The notes below the pieces were generated by a model. The model was not told the DNA's origin. It ran no database searches and was given only the letters and a program-made list of their open reading frames with translations. 64,000 nt of DNA from Bombyx mori (Eukaryota; Arthropoda; Insecta; Lepidoptera; Bombycidae): positions 4,218,501 through 4,282,500 of the forward strand of contig NC_085128.1 in the NCBI RefSeq assembly GCF_030269925.1, read 5' to 3'. Each line of letters begins with the position of its first letter. Position 1 is the first letter of the stretch. Of this stretch, positions 24,701 to 33,196 are shown piece by piece. A program made the translations under genes and the position numbers.

Positions 24701-24791
24701 AGATAACGGCCGCAACTGTGACGTGTCCTTCGATATATTCGAGTGCATATCGGATCGCATCGGAGAGTACTGTGGCACTTCAGGCCTATAA
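8161..24791 (+). CDS. Odorant-binding protein (Obp73a-like), five 3' exons; 5' exon missing
   Basis: Exons 8161-8254, 20004-20104, 20828-20863, 23362-23512 and 24703-24791 join in frame (intron phases 1, 0, 0, 1) to about 156 residues ending in TAA. Odorant-binding proteins are small secreted carriers of hydrophobic ligands in sensillar lymph or other extracellular fluids. The product has the family framework: C2-X3-C3 (CLLQC) and C5-X8-C6 (the Cys of NCDVSF to the Cys of FEC), with C1 in TLCQDEI and C4 in SRECLMKN. One extra cysteine lies before C1 (QRCKNPP) and one after C6 (EYC). The C1-C2 gap is 44 residues, longer than in classic OBPs, and includes a basic RKRNKR stretch. That layout is what I recall for the insect Obp73a type, but the orthology is from memory. 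No signal peptide is seen, so at least one upstream coding exon is missing. All introns carry repeats. Confidence 0.85.
8624..8886 (-). mobile_element. BMC1-type LINE 3' module
   Basis: Poly-T start, ATTACTTAGATGGGTCAACG, CACGGCAGAAATAGGCAG, ending CCTACCACCAGTAA. OBP first visible intron. Confidence 0.75.
9226..9526 (+). mobile_element. Helitron-like element (family A)
   Basis: It begins TCTATCTATCTAC, contains CGAGAACGGCTGGACCGAT and GTGTCCCCCCTCGGACGG, and ends GGTCAGCTAGT. It lies in the first visible OBP intron. The Helitron assignment rests on the TC start and CTAGT end shared by five copies in this window. Confidence 0.65.
9555..9632 (+). repeat. Short BMC1-type tail
   Basis: CCACTTAACACCAGGTGGGC to AAGCAATAAAAAAAATAAA, only about 80 bases. 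Confidence 0.6.
10412..10784 (-). mobile_element. tRNA-headed SINE/BMC1-type composite
   Basis: The tail begins GGGTGAACGAGCTCTCGG. The head, reversed, includes GGGATTCGAACACCGATAC and TTATCCTTTACGCCACGACT. Confidence 0.65.
11702..12115 (+). mobile_element. Helitron-like element (family B), uninterrupted copy
   Basis: It starts TCTATATATTAATACGTG and ends CTCTAGT. A GTCGGATTTCGAC hairpin region lies just before the end. It lies in the first visible OBP intron. Confidence 0.7.
12613..12858 (+). mobile_element. BMC1-type LINE 3' module
   Basis: TTACTGGCGGTAGGATCTC to CATCTAAGCCATAAATAAAT, near full length for the module. Confidence 0.75.
12862..12955 (+). repeat. Unnamed LINE 3'-end fragment
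   Basis: GCCCACCTGTCCTGGTCAAAC and CACCAGTAATCCTTCCTTC. It shares this block with 37306-37522, so it is dispersed. Confidence 0.45.
12956..14483. other. OBP intron, unassigned
   Basis: It contains only a short duplicated palindromic GAATCGTCCGATTC at 14074-14106 and TCGATAATCG-type words near 14370-14410. Confidence 0.5.
14777..14789 (+). repeat. Left 13-bp target-site duplication
   Basis: ATCTTTAATATTA, repeated exactly at 17262-17274. It marks insertion of the RTE element into the Helitron-like element. Confidence 0.85.
14790..16668 (+). pseudogene. RTE-type LINE, 5'-truncated and frameshifted reverse transcriptase
   Basis: The reading frame from 14821 to 15645 contains DKAPGPDEISNELLLS, NNYRPISLMSNIYKI, AGFRAGYSTLDHI and RT motif A (FIDYNKAFDSIEH). 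A one-base shift near 15640 moves the rest to another frame: GVRQGDPLS (motif B), FADDIVLF (motif C), YTYLGQQIS and VLPVLTYGCQTWALT, then a basic C-terminal region ending near 16639. The style matches the lepidopteran 'endonuclease-reverse transcriptase' RTE family. The APE endonuclease half is missing. It ends in AATAAAGGC and a TTA repeat tail. It is a dead copy, being truncated and frameshifted. Confidence 0.82.
16669..17240 (-). pseudogene. R4/Dong-like LINE fragment (C-terminal endonuclease region)
   Basis: The minus-strand frame 17187-16738 encodes 149 residues with DRTIHYNRPDITVRDK, TYLIDIAVPNTHNLQ, VPLVLSTTGVIPKHI and LNTCRIVRKFLQIEY. RPDI plus LIDIAVP recalls the PD-(D/E)xK-type nuclease that follows the RT in R2/R4-clade LINEs. 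It is flanked on both sides by TTA/TAA repeats, and Bombyx Dong (R4 clade) is known to insert into TAA repeats. The RT core is absent, so the fragment is 5'-truncated. The clade assignment is inferred. Confidence 0.65.
17262..17274 (+). repeat. Right 13-bp target-site duplication
   Basis: ATCTTTAATATTA, directly after the distal TTA tail and before the resumed Helitron-like sequence. Confidence 0.85.
17430..17612 (-). repeat. Second Helitron-like or related repeat tail
   Basis: Contains AAGTTTCAAGTCAATCGG and ends TATATATTAGTATAGAT. This is a lepidopteran repeat style, directly abutting the Helitron-like element at 17423. Confidence 0.4.
17897..18140 (+). mobile_element. BMC1-type LINE 3' module
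   Basis: TTCTGGTGGTAGGACCTCTTG to CTAAGCAATAAATAAATAAA. The GGGTAGGTA segment is deleted. Confidence 0.75.
18141..19559. other. OBP intron, mostly unassigned
   Basis: A 111-codon open frame at 18968-19303 has no start context or recognisable motif, so I do not call it a gene. The poly(A) tract is listed separately. Confidence 0.5.
18731..18759 (+). repeat. Poly(A) tract
   Basis: Nearly thirty uninterrupted A residues after GTGTTTTGAAAG. No recognisable element body precedes it. Confidence 0.8.
19560..19800 (+). repeat. Dispersed repeat with GCGGGGCGAAGC motif
   Basis: Contains CGACCCGCCCTCGCTTCG, GCGGGTGACGCCGCGGGGCG and CGGTCCAGCCGTTCCAGAG. It is related to the minus copy at 51255-51440. 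It lies in the first visible OBP intron. Confidence 0.5.
20004..20104 (+). CDS. OBP gene, second visible exon (charged C1-C2 linker)
   Basis: The acceptor is TTATCGCTTACAG and the donor GGG|GTGAGT. Two bases complete the split Glu, then 33 codons follow: ALDVIKEEH, a basic RKRNKR patch and FTHDEKRIAG. There is no cysteine. The exon ends in phase 0. A minus-oriented BMC1-type copy starts only about 10 bases beyond the donor. Confidence 0.85.
20115..20357 (-). mobile_element. BMC1-type LINE 3' module next to an OBP splice donor
   Basis: TTTTTTTATTGCTTAGATGG to CTACCACTAGTAA. It starts about 10 bases after the exon donor at 20104. Confidence 0.8.
20560..20785 (-). mobile_element. tRNA-derived SINE
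   Basis: On the minus strand, CAGTGGTAAGTGACATGG (A-box-like) and GCGGGTTCGAATCTCGC (B box) head a body ending TTATCTGGTACCTGTAATAC, CTTTACGAACTTAGCACGG. Typical lepidopteran SINE layout. It ends just before the OBP microexon. Confidence 0.65.
20828..20863 (+). CDS. OBP gene, 36-nt microexon (C2-X3-C3)
   Basis: The acceptor is TTTTTCAG and the donor GCA|GTAAGT. Exactly twelve codons, CLLQCVYRKVKA, hold the paired cysteines C2 and C3 that define the OBP fold. It is phase 0 on both sides, so skipping it would keep the frame but remove two disulfide partners. Confidence 0.85.
20895..21110 (-). mobile_element. Bm1 SINE, diverged, reversed
   Basis: CAGCTCACTGAGTTTCTCGTC and AGCACTGCTCTTGCTAGGGC are Bm1 blocks in reverse. 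It begins about 30 bases after the microexon donor. Confidence 0.65.
21150..21440 (+). mobile_element. Helitron-like element (family A)
   Basis: Same family as 9226-9526. It ends GGTCAGCTAAT. It lies in the OBP intron between the microexon and the C4 exon. Confidence 0.65.
21545..21625 (+). repeat. BMC1-type tail fragment
   Basis: CCCTAGTAACCACTTAACATC to GAGCAATAAATAAAG. Short. Confidence 0.5.
21955..22205 (+). mobile_element. Bm1 SINE, near complete
   Basis: CCTACCTCTGCTGATAGCC, AGAGGCTATATCAGC, GTGAGCTCACGGGGCTC, ACCACCGGATCGGAAACGCG and GAGAAACTCAGTGGGC, then GAGCCCTTCGGTTCGACGAG. This is the best Bm1 copy here. Confidence 0.85.
22285..22650 (-). repeat. Old SINE/BMC1-type composite
   Basis: GGCCCAGCAGGTGTAGTG, GCCGTGCGGCAGAAACAGG, CTTCACCGTGGATTTCAC and GATTTGAACACCG. 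All composite blocks are present but diverged. Confidence 0.55.
22660..23361. other. OBP intron, unassigned
   Basis: A 40-base block with GACTAAGTGTTTTGACAATG is tandemly duplicated near 22755-22840. Otherwise AT-rich. Confidence 0.5.
23362..23512 (+). CDS. OBP gene, C4 exon
   Basis: The acceptor is CTCGATTCCAG and the donor G|GTAACA. Fifty codons plus one base run from VDGFGFPTLEGL through GYFMAVLEASREC (C4) to TTPM. There are 43 residues between C3 and C4. This is the longest exon. Confidence 0.88.
23555..23745 (-). mobile_element. Bm1 SINE, reversed
   Basis: GTTAGCTCATTGAGTTTCTC, TCAGTGGGTCGCGGATCC and CTCGTGAGCTCACCTACC. It starts 40 bases after the OBP C4 exon donor. Confidence 0.7.
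23976..24128 (+). other. Unexplained 50-codon ORF in a CpG-rich patch
   Basis: It starts MNEIMNENGKVGDENG and contains a KYPTIPKPTPPTVVIH block and RFVSKITTHPG before TAA. The composition (acidic/Gly, then a Pro-rich hydrophobic motif) is more protein-like than nearby random frames. The upstream flank (CTTGGACCGCGGGCCG) is unusually GC-rich for this intron. It may be a gag- or LINE-ORF1-like fragment. I do not recognise it. Confidence 0.3.
24140..24245 (-). repeat. Very diverged BMC1-type fragment
   Basis: GCGGTCACTCATCTTGACGC and AGGTCTCAATTGTATAA resemble the middle of the module in reverse. Confidence 0.3.
24362..24588 (+). mobile_element. BMC1-type LINE 3' module
   Basis: GATTACTGGTGGTAGGACC to TCTAAGCAATAAAAAAAAT. 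It lacks part of the CCTATTTCTGCCGTG block. OBP last intron. Confidence 0.75.
24703..24791 (+). CDS. OBP gene, terminal exon (C5-X8-C6)
   Basis: The acceptor is AATAATTTCCAG. It completes a split Asp, then reads NGRNCDVSFDIFECISD, RIGEYC and GTSGL, followed by TAA. The C5-X8-C6 spacing is diagnostic of insect OBPs. A further cysteine lies eight residues beyond C6. A Bm1 copy begins about 60 bases after the stop, probably inside the 3' UTR. Confidence 0.88.
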
Positions 24792-24851
24792 GTCTACACA
24801 CAGATAGTACACACTACACGTCACTGAATTTCCATCGAACTAAAAATTTTT

Positions 24852-25040
24852 TTTCCTGCCTAAGCTGATGATAGCCTTAAGAGGCTATATCAGCGACTAT
24901 ATCACGGGGCTCAAACCTGACGACGTTGCTAACACGAACCCTAGCAAGAGCCGTGCTTCGCAGAATCTACCACCGGATCGGAAACGCGACCCACTCAGAA
25001 GATTCGGCGAGAAACTCAGTGGGCTGTGTCTGAGGGTTTA
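24852..25040 (+). mobile_element. Bm1 SINE in the likely OBP 3' UTR
   Basis: TTTTTTTTCCTGCCTAAGC, GAGGCTATATCAGCG, ACCACCGGATCGGAAACGCG and AAACTCAGTGGGCTGTGTC. It starts about 60 bases past the stop. Confidence 0.8.
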
Positions 25041-25173
25041 AAAATTTAATGAGACATTTTTTAACGTTATGATGTTGAACTCGACGCATTCACTACTGTT
25101 TACTTCATTTCAGTTCTTCAAACGAATCTGTCTTAAGCTTACGGACAAGTAGAGTGAATTTTATAGTTAAGTA

Positions 25174-25326
25174 ATTACTGGTGGTAGGACCTCTCGTGAG
25201 TCCGCGTGGGTAGGTACCACCACCCTGCCTATTTCTTCCGTGAAGCAGTGATGCGTTTCGGTTTGAAGGGTAGCGCAGCTGTCGTAACTATACTGAGACC
25301 TTAGAACCCATATCTCAAGGCGGGTC
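25174..25326 (+). mobile_element. BMC1-type LINE module, 3'-truncated
   Basis: TAATTACTGGTGGTAGGACC to CATATCTCAAGGCGGGT. The rest is missing. Confidence 0.7.
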
Positions 25327-26149
25327 TTTTTATTGCGATACAATCATTTTTTTGTGGCCAATGCATTGTACAATGATACCAATTTTGATACCAAAAAAAA
25401 ACATAATACCCACAAATCAGCATTCCTTTGCTATTAAGAATTAGCGTTTGATGTTTTTTAAATTCAAATACGTGCGTTCACTGCTCTATAACTTTGTGAT
25501 ACATTGCGTCCTATACCACAAATCAAAGTTATGTATATTTTTGATAACATCATGCAATGATGTAGTGAATTGAATTCAGTTTAATTCAACTTATTGAAGA
25601 ATTGTGGACGGACCACTGCACAAAATGTGACATGGCGCCGTAATTACAAAATCTCCTCTGCAAATTGTACTAGCTGCCCGTAGAGGGCGATTCGAGAATC
25701 ATTACGGAGAACCTTGAGGACTAACTTATATCCAACAATGAACGTCTATAGGCTGATGATTTCCGACAAACTTCATTGGACGGAGGAGGAGCATTCTTGG
25801 AATAAACATTTCGAGTGATTTGAAAAAAAATTAAATATAATTATCATGAACCCTCAATACAGCCCTCGAAGCGGTATCTGACGCCTGGATAAATGACTTT
25901 TGCTTTACAACGACAGATGCGGCCCCGCACCAAATACCGCTTGCAAGTCAGAATGGGGGCTCCCAAATATCAGATATTTCCATTTGACTCCATACTGGAA
26001 AGGGGCGTTTAGATTCTCAATAATTTTGATCTTGAAGACCTCTTAGACGTTTGGAACCTCTTGGTTTAAGCAGGGATACTCATCTGTGTATTTTACAGTA
26101 CGTTAGACGATAAGATCTCTATGGAATAATTTGGTATAATCCCGTCATC

Positions 26150-26345
26150 CCGTTAGACCATTACGCCGCCCTCTGGAGCACAGTTTATCCAGATCACCTG
26201 GAACCACTGCCTTGATGTACAGTGAATTCCCAGAGACCATTGCTCTCACGTACTCATCCGATCTTGGAGTGCGCTCTCCTCCACGATGTCTTATGAGCGT
26301 TATGACATCTTTCTTTAAAACGGAGGCTTGAAAGATCCGTAATTA
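26150..26345 (+). pseudogene. LINE 3' ORF remnant
   Basis: TGGAGTGCGCTCTCCTCCACG and GAGCGTTATGACATC match the WNELPSTVFPERYD-coding block at 7935-7975. Frames are broken. Confidence 0.45.
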
Positions 26346-26504
26346 CGTGATAGTGGCTCTGGCTTATCCATAGTAATTCCTTTAAGTCCAAATTTTTTTT
26401 TTTTTGAGGTGTCGACCAGTCGGACATCTTCAATCGAGCGAATATATCAAGCTCAGTGGACTGATGGTCTGAATATTGGTGTTCGCGATTTTTACATATG
26501 TGCA

Positions 26505-26645
26505 CTTTTTTTTTCCTACCTATGCTGATAGCCTTGAAAGGCTATTTCAGCTTTGCCCCAAGCCGGGAGCGTTGCTGACACTGGCTCTAGCAAGAGCAGT
26601 GCTTCGCTTCGAATCTACCATCGGATCGGAAACGCGACCCACGAT
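26505..26645 (+). mobile_element. Bm1 SINE, truncated
   Basis: TTTTTTTTTCCTACCTATGC, GAAAGGCTATTTCAGC and CATCGGATCGGAAACGCGAC. It ends at the GACCCACGATG block. Confidence 0.75.
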
Positions 26646-26649
26646 GTGC

Positions 26650-28495
26650 ACTTATTTTGCAAATGTCGTTAGCGCGATTAATTTTTTTGTCATTTACCTC
26701 CTGTCCTATGATAGCTACTACTGAACATTAAATTTTTACGGAAATTTACTAAATTCTATTCAATTCTAAAAATGTTTATGTAATCAATCTTAAGAAATAT
26801 TGTTTAATGTTTAATATATTATAGTTACCACGAAATCTCCTAAAAACATTTTCATTTAGATTATTGTAAATAATCTTAGATTTTTAACTCTATACTAAAA
26901 TGTGATGCTCAATTAACCGTAGTGTAAGCCACTTTAATGTAGCAACTCAAATAAAAGCTATCTCTGTGATTTTCATATTATTATGTAAAAACACAATTTC
27001 TTTTAATGTTACAACAATAATTATAATTTTTTATTTTTTACAAAGAAGACAATTATTTACCTATTTACCATTTAAAGAGCCGTTGTCTAGAATATTCTTT
27101 GAAATTTAATTAAAACAATAAAAAATTAACGAACTGATAGATTAATCTTAGTTTTAGGTTTTCGTTCAATAAAATAATGTAAATATTCTGTCTATTTTTA
27201 TTTCGCCCTGTACCTCCAATAGAGAAACGTATTTATTTTATTATTTCATTTTAAATGTACGATTAAAATTGTATACTTCGACATGAAAATAAATTATATT
27301 TAGGAAACAATGAAATGATTTAATTACAAAAAAATGTATTTCAATTATCAGAATAGTTTAAAACTGCTAAATAAAAACTAAATACTACATAAAATAAAAC
27401 AAAAGTTGAGAAATGTGAAATGGATTTGTGGCCAAAGCTACAATACATCCTTGCCGGCTTATACTCATAGATGATTAATGATTTATATTACTTACTTTTG
27501 CTTTTCCTGTCTTATTATTCACATGCGAACGTACAGCCCACCAGGTATTAGTTGGACCCGGCAAGAACCGTGGTAGCTTCGCAGAATAAACAGGCAGGTA
27601 TGTTGTGCAAATACAATCCCTAAGCAAAAGTAGATTAGGTAGGAAGTCTCCCTCTGCTAGGGAAGGAAAGTATAAAAACTTTCTTACTATAAGTAAGTAG
27701 AGCGTCTTGCAAGTCCACAGGTCTAATTCTGTCACCAAAACAGTAGGTAATATGTTCTGGTCTAATACAATTGATACATAGATCTCGTAACTCAGGGTGA
27801 GTTTCGGCATTCACCTTGGAATTTCTATGGACTCTAGCAGAAACATAAAACCAGGAAGGCTATAGGCACGTTCAAATGTTAAAGCAACACAAAATCTACT
27901 ATCCAGTGGGTTCATAAAGCCAAGTTCCCAAAGATGACCGTGTATTTGTTTTCGTTGTGTACTCCTCCCAATTTAATTTCAGCATTCAGCATGTTAGCCA
28001 AATGCCTAAGATTGTTCTGCTATCCGAATAGTTAATTTATTATCGAGCAGGTAGATAAACTATAGTCTATTTCATTGCTCTTAGTTTTTCTAATTTTATT
28101 ATGGTACACACGACAACCTAAGATGGCTCATTGTATGACTTCGTAGATTGCCTTCGAACTTTCCTATGAGGTAAAGACGACAAAATAAAACATCACTCTC
28201 CGACTCCGGTTCATGCCGAACCAGTCAGCTTTGACATTTTAGACACGTCCTTACGAATCCACTGGATCCACTAAGACTTACATTGAGCGCTTTCAGTTCT
28301 AGCAATAAGAGCAGGCATAGGAGCCCTGGTAACCGTAAGTTGTCGGGAATTCCATGTGAAACATAACGCATTACTTTAATAATCTTAAATTACATACCCT
28401 CCAATATCCTACAAGTGCACATTTATTCATGATCAATTTGGTCAAAATGTGGTGATTTAATAGATAGTGCTTCGATCTCATGCTTTAAGGACGGC
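26650..28495. other. Intergenic, AT-rich
   Basis: A possible OBP 3' end (AATAAA near 26949). Around 27515-27600 are scraps that look like mixed old repeats. Confidence 0.4.
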
Positions 28496-28745
28496 TTTTT
28501 TTTTTAATTGCTTAGATGGGTGGACGAGCTCACAGCCCACCCGATGTTAAGTGGTTATTGGAGCCCATAGACATCTACAACGTAAATGCGCCACCCACCT
28601 TGAGATATAAGTTCTAAGGTCTCAGTATAGCTACAACGGCTGCCCTACCCTTCAAACCGAAACGCAATACTGCTTCACGGCAGAAATAGACGGGGTGGTG
28701 GTACGTACCCGTGCGGACTCACAAGAGGTCCTACCACCAGTAAAA
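28496..28745 (-). mobile_element. BMC1-type LINE 3' module
   Basis: TTTTTAATTGCTTAGATGGG to AGAGGTCCTACCACCAGTAA. Well preserved. Confidence 0.8.
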
Positions 28746-28824
28746 ACCTGGGGCTGCAACCCCATTGCGATTTTTATAGGATCCGGTGGTACTCAAAATT
28801 AGTTAACCGTGTGTCTGTGGAGGT

Positions 28825-29010
28825 TTACGATAAAGGGAAGATTTTCCACCGAGCGGGTAATATTGCTCGGTAGACCGACGGTCCGCATGTTGTTGTTCGG
28901 AACTTGTATATATGCAAGCTTATCTTGAAAATGTCGTAAGAGAGCTTAAGGCCTCTGTGAAATATCTTGCGTTGTATGATGGCTACCCGCCACATATCTC
29001 CCCATTAAAA
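28825..29010 (+). repeat. Three-copy repeat with coding-like core
   Basis: GGGAAGATTTTCCACCGAGC, GCTCGGTAGACCGACGG and ATGCAAGCTTATCTTG. It is shared with the inverted pair at 56170-56567. One frame reads [20 protein letters not shown], then ALYDGY. Confidence 0.55.
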
Positions 29011-29342
29011 TAAGCCACTAAGGTAATAATAACCTTTCCAGACAAAATTACACCTTAAAACGTGTGCCCTAAAACGAATATACTTCATTCACAAAATACA
29101 GTGAGTTATTCCCTTCTAATAACAAGATAAATATCAACAAGTTATTGTGTGGATTATGATCATGCGCAATCATATCCCACGCGATTTTTTGTTTCCTGTT
29201 TCAATTTAAAATTATAATTTACCTGTATAATAATATTTATGATAAATAATAATATTTGTGATAAAATAATAATTAATGTATGTGATATGTAATTTTTTTT
29301 GCTAATCAACATCAGCTATACCAGGTACCTGCCTATGAGGTT

Positions 29343-29781
29343 GAAGTCGTCGTGGCCTAAAGGATAAGACGTCCGGTGCATTCGTATCGAGCGATGCACT
29401 GGTGTTCGAATCTGGCTGGCGGGTACCAATTTTTCTAATGAAATACATACTCAACAAATGTTCACGATTGACTTCCACGGTGAAGGAATAACATCGTGCA
29501 ATAAAAATCAAACCCGCAAAATTATAATTTGCGTAATTACTGGTGGTAGGACCTCTTGTGAGTCCGCACGGGTAGGTACCACCGCCCCGCTTACTTCTGC
29601 CGTGAAGCAGTAATGCGTTTCGGTTTGAAGGGTGGGGCAGCCGTTGTAACCATACTGAGACCTTAGAACTATATCTCAAGGTGTGTGCCGCATTTACGTT
29701 GTAAATGTCTATGGGCTCCAGTAGCCACTTAACACCAGGTGGGCTGTGAGCTCGTCCACACATCTAAGCAATAAAAAAAAA
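29343..29781 (+). mobile_element. tRNA-Arg-like SINE head fused to BMC1-type tail, full length
   Basis: The head, GTCGTCGTGGCCTAAAGGAT, carries A box TGGCCTAAAGGATAAGAC, and the B box lies in GGTGTTCGAATCTGGC. Next come the linker (ATTTTTCTAATGAAATAC, ATTGACTTCCACGGTGAAGG) and the complete BMC1-type tail to AAGCAATAAAAAAAAAG. It serves as the reference copy for the composite family. Confidence 0.8.
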
Positions 29782-30057
29782 GAGGTACCAGCCAGACTGC
29801 TGCTATTAAAGTCTCGTCTCAGATTGACATGTGATAGTGCTCAGAAGAAACTGTGGAGAGAACTTCAATTCAAAATCGATTGATACGTGACATAAATTAT
29901 TTATGGAAAAACACTGTGGATCCACGCATTTGTTTTAGATAGTATGGATGGACTCAGATTCGGAGGATGCGGTGCGTTGGTAAAAAAAGAATGAAGAGAT
30001 CGTTTCGAACAAATCCTCAAACCTAAAATTCTTTCCGTACGCTGTGATGAAGCAATA

Positions 30058-30305
30058 TACTGGTGGTAGGACCTCTTGTGAGTCCGCACGGGTAGGTACC
30101 ACCACCCTGCCTATTTCTGCCGTGAAGCAGTAATGCGTTTCGGTTTGAAGGGTGGGGCAGCCGTTGTAACTATACTGATACCTTAGAACTCATATCTCAA
30201 GGAATGTAGCGGCGTTTACGTTGTATAGGTATGTCTATGGGCTCCGGTAACTACTTAACATCAGGTGAGCTGTGAGCTCGTCCATCCATATATCCCATAA
30301 AAAAA
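30058..30305 (+). mobile_element. BMC1-type LINE 3' module
   Basis: TACTGGTGGTAGGACCTCTTG to CATATATCCCATAAAAAAATG. Intergenic. Confidence 0.78.
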
Positions 30306-30867
30306 TGAACAAATTAAAAATATGTACAATGTTTGACCGCCTCTCCAGCACCATGCTGAAAGATAATTATCATCTGCAATACATACCATCTACGAATGTC
30401 ATGTCACTAGTGGTTTAGACACCATCACCAGTGACAATCAATTTGTTTAATATTTTATTTATATAATTTTTTTAAATTGTTTTATTGATGAACATTTTGC
30501 AGAGTTGATTCAGCACTGAAGAAATTATGATTTTTCGTCGAAAATGAATAATTTTCAATTAAAATACAACGAACTAAACTTTAAAATCGATTGAGTTGAT
30601 TGCATTGATCGAGAAATTTGAACTTTTTAGACTTCCTTCCGCCGTAGAGTTGGTACTAATTTAAGCTTTATACCTTTATTCGTACCTGAGAAAAACAGAA
30701 TTAGCTAATAGATAGATAGCCAGAAGAAGAAAAGAAATAATATTTGTTTATTGATGTTGACATAAGTAGGTTCAACTTCAAGAAAAAGGTTTATAGAATC
30801 GAATATGAATGGGCAGCTTTCGTAAAGATAGTCAGAATCTTCTATTCCCAAACATCTCAATGTCTGT

Positions 30868-30960
30868 ATCACATGATTGAATCGGTTATTAGTCGTAGTA
30901 ATGTCTGCATCACATGATTTAATTGATTATTAGTCGCAATAACCAATTCAATCATGTGAT
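30868..30960 (+). repeat. Tandem 41-bp duplication with inverted third copy
   Basis: ATCACATGATTGAATCGG at 30868 recurs 41 bases on at 30909 (ATCACATGATTTAATTG) and in reverse at 30938-30960. The last two form a 23-bp stem with a six-base loop. Confidence 0.75.
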
Positions 30961-30965
30961 CCGTA

Positions 30966-32744
30966 AACCAACTGCACAGAAAATATAAAGAGGAGATCGC
31001 ATTTTCGAGTTGAATGTTTTAAAAAATCACGTCCCAAAAAATATTAGTCGATACAATAATTTGACTATAGTACGCGTTCAGACATTGAGTGCGGTGGGAA
31101 TCCAACGGAAATTATCAAAAGTCTTAACGTAAAAACCACGACTTGATTATTCTAAAATCTAACAGCAAATAAACTTCCTAGTAATAAAACAAGAAAAGGC
31201 AAAGCGCAAACAAAATTGATGATCGCTATCAACAATGGTCTTAGCGCCTGTCCCACGACCTCCCGGTTTGACTGCAAAATTCAATTGTATTATGCGATAA
31301 GCTCACCGCATGTTGTTAATTATGATAAAGGTAGGTTTCTAACTAAATTACGCTAAACCAGGGAGCTTCTAACAAGATCCAACAAGGTCTTGTAGTCCGT
31401 GCAGTGAAATAAAAATATAATCTGTGCACATGGATTTTACAAAAAAAAAACATGAAAATCAAAATTGCTTTATTTTTATTTCATACAAGATATTAAATGA
31501 AAACTTCAAAAGCGTTTTACGAATAGGACCTATTAAGAATTAGAGATTCGGTAAACCATATTCATGGTTTTGATTTTAGGTCCGATTCTGCCGTCAGCTT
31601 TTTTGTCATCAGGACTACTCAAAAGTGCTCAAAAGTTTCATAATGACAATTAGAATGGAATACAAATATCAGTACATTCAAACTCAATGGAACTTGTATA
31701 TTTGTAGATTAATAGGGTTAATATAGAAATTTATATTTATAGATTATACGTGTATTTTTGTTTTGGTCTTTATTGGATGTGGTATTTAGTAGGAATGAAA
31801 AGAATGGCATTTCTTTAGTCAGTATGGTTTAGTATCAGACTATTTGTAACAAAATAAGTCTGGTATGTTGAACAGCACACTGGTACAAACGAGCAGGTGC
31901 TGTTTGAATTGCTTCGCGCCTACGAACCGTAAAGATTAAGATGCCCTTCTCATCGGCACCATTGTACTAAGGCCCGGTGTTCGTCCTACGATTCATACAT
32001 ACCTTAACACGCTAAGTAAATAGGTGTTTCTTTGGAAATAAAAAAACCGTTTTTTTCAATGCATTCTCATTTATTTTTCTTGTCGGTTTTTCTGTTTGAT
32101 TTGTGAGTTCGCGCATGAATTAAACAATAATATCCCCATTATTAATCAATTTACGTTTTTCAACGGATAATATTGTCATTTGTTATTACCTAATGCCGTA
32201 TTTTAAATTCTCAATGATTGAAATTAATTCAATTTGAACTCGAGTGCAAAATGTTTGAATGTGGTCATCGAAGTGTAACACATTAGTTTAACATTGAATA
32301 GGGAGTTCGTATTCACACCGGATTCTGCAGGAAATTGCCACAAACTTCGGAAATATGATACCCGATGGTAAATGATAAATTGTAACCTCACAGACTCATT
32401 GTGTGAATAAGATAATGATACATTGTAAGTGCTGCATAGTAGTTACGTATAAAATGTATGTTTACCAAGTACATTGTATGTTTCTTCTAAGGGATACGAT
32501 TATTTATGTATGTATGTTCCTTGAAATTATTAACGAAAATTTCACTTCACACGCTAATTGAAACTATAAATATTTTTTTCTATTTCTTTTTAAAATTTAA
32601 AATAGTCATTCTTATATAGCTCCCGGCGTTCTGGATATCTAAATGATATATGATTACTAAATTGAGTAAAATAAAAGTTATTAATGCTAATTTCGACTAT
32701 CGCGAACTCACGTACAAATAATAGAGGATTTTTGCCAACATGTC
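30966..32744. other. Intergenic, nothing identified
   Basis: No exon-like or repeat-like blocks were recognised. Confidence 0.5.
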
Positions 32745-32895
32745 TGCTAGTAGTCTCGAGGGGATTCAGGGTGAGAGAATTTGCTAACATATGTCCTAGC
32801 AAGCACCGAGAGTGGATCGGAAGGATCCGTAATGACGGCGATGACGGCTGGGCGTTGCCCCGTGTCGCCGCATCATCTGGGTCGGGGATGTAACT
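32745..32895 (+). repeat. Chimeric Bm1-like fragment and second repeat
   Basis: GTCCTAGCAAGCACCGAGAG and GTGGATCGGAAGGATCCG, GGGTCGGGGATGT. The latter block matches 59060-59160. Confidence 0.4.
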
Positions 32896-32971
32896 TTAAA
32901 TCCTCATCCTTAGATCGTGTTCTTCAGTGCTGAGGGTCGTAAACTTTACGGAACCCTTTTTTATGGACTAT

Positions 32972-33196
32972 GTTTTTTTTATTGCTTAGATACCACCTGG
33001 TGTTAAATGGTTACTGGAGCCCATAGACAAATAAAAAGTAAATGCGCCACCCACCTTGAGGTATAAGTTCTAAGGTTTCAAGTGTAGTTACAAAGGCTAC
33101 CCCGCCCTTCAAACCGAAACGCATTACTGCTTCACGGCAGAAATAGGCAGGGTGGTGGTACCTACCCGCGCGGACTCACAAGAAGTCCTACCACCG
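32972..33196 (-). mobile_element. BMC1-type LINE 3' module
   Basis: TTTTTTTTATTGCTTAGAT to AGAAGTCCTACCACCGG. It lacks the GGTGGACGAGCTCACAG segment. Confidence 0.75.

Noticed and set aside
29302..29763. 153-codon minus frame
   Set aside because: Lies entirely in the SINE/BMC1-type composite. Similar frames recur at other copies.
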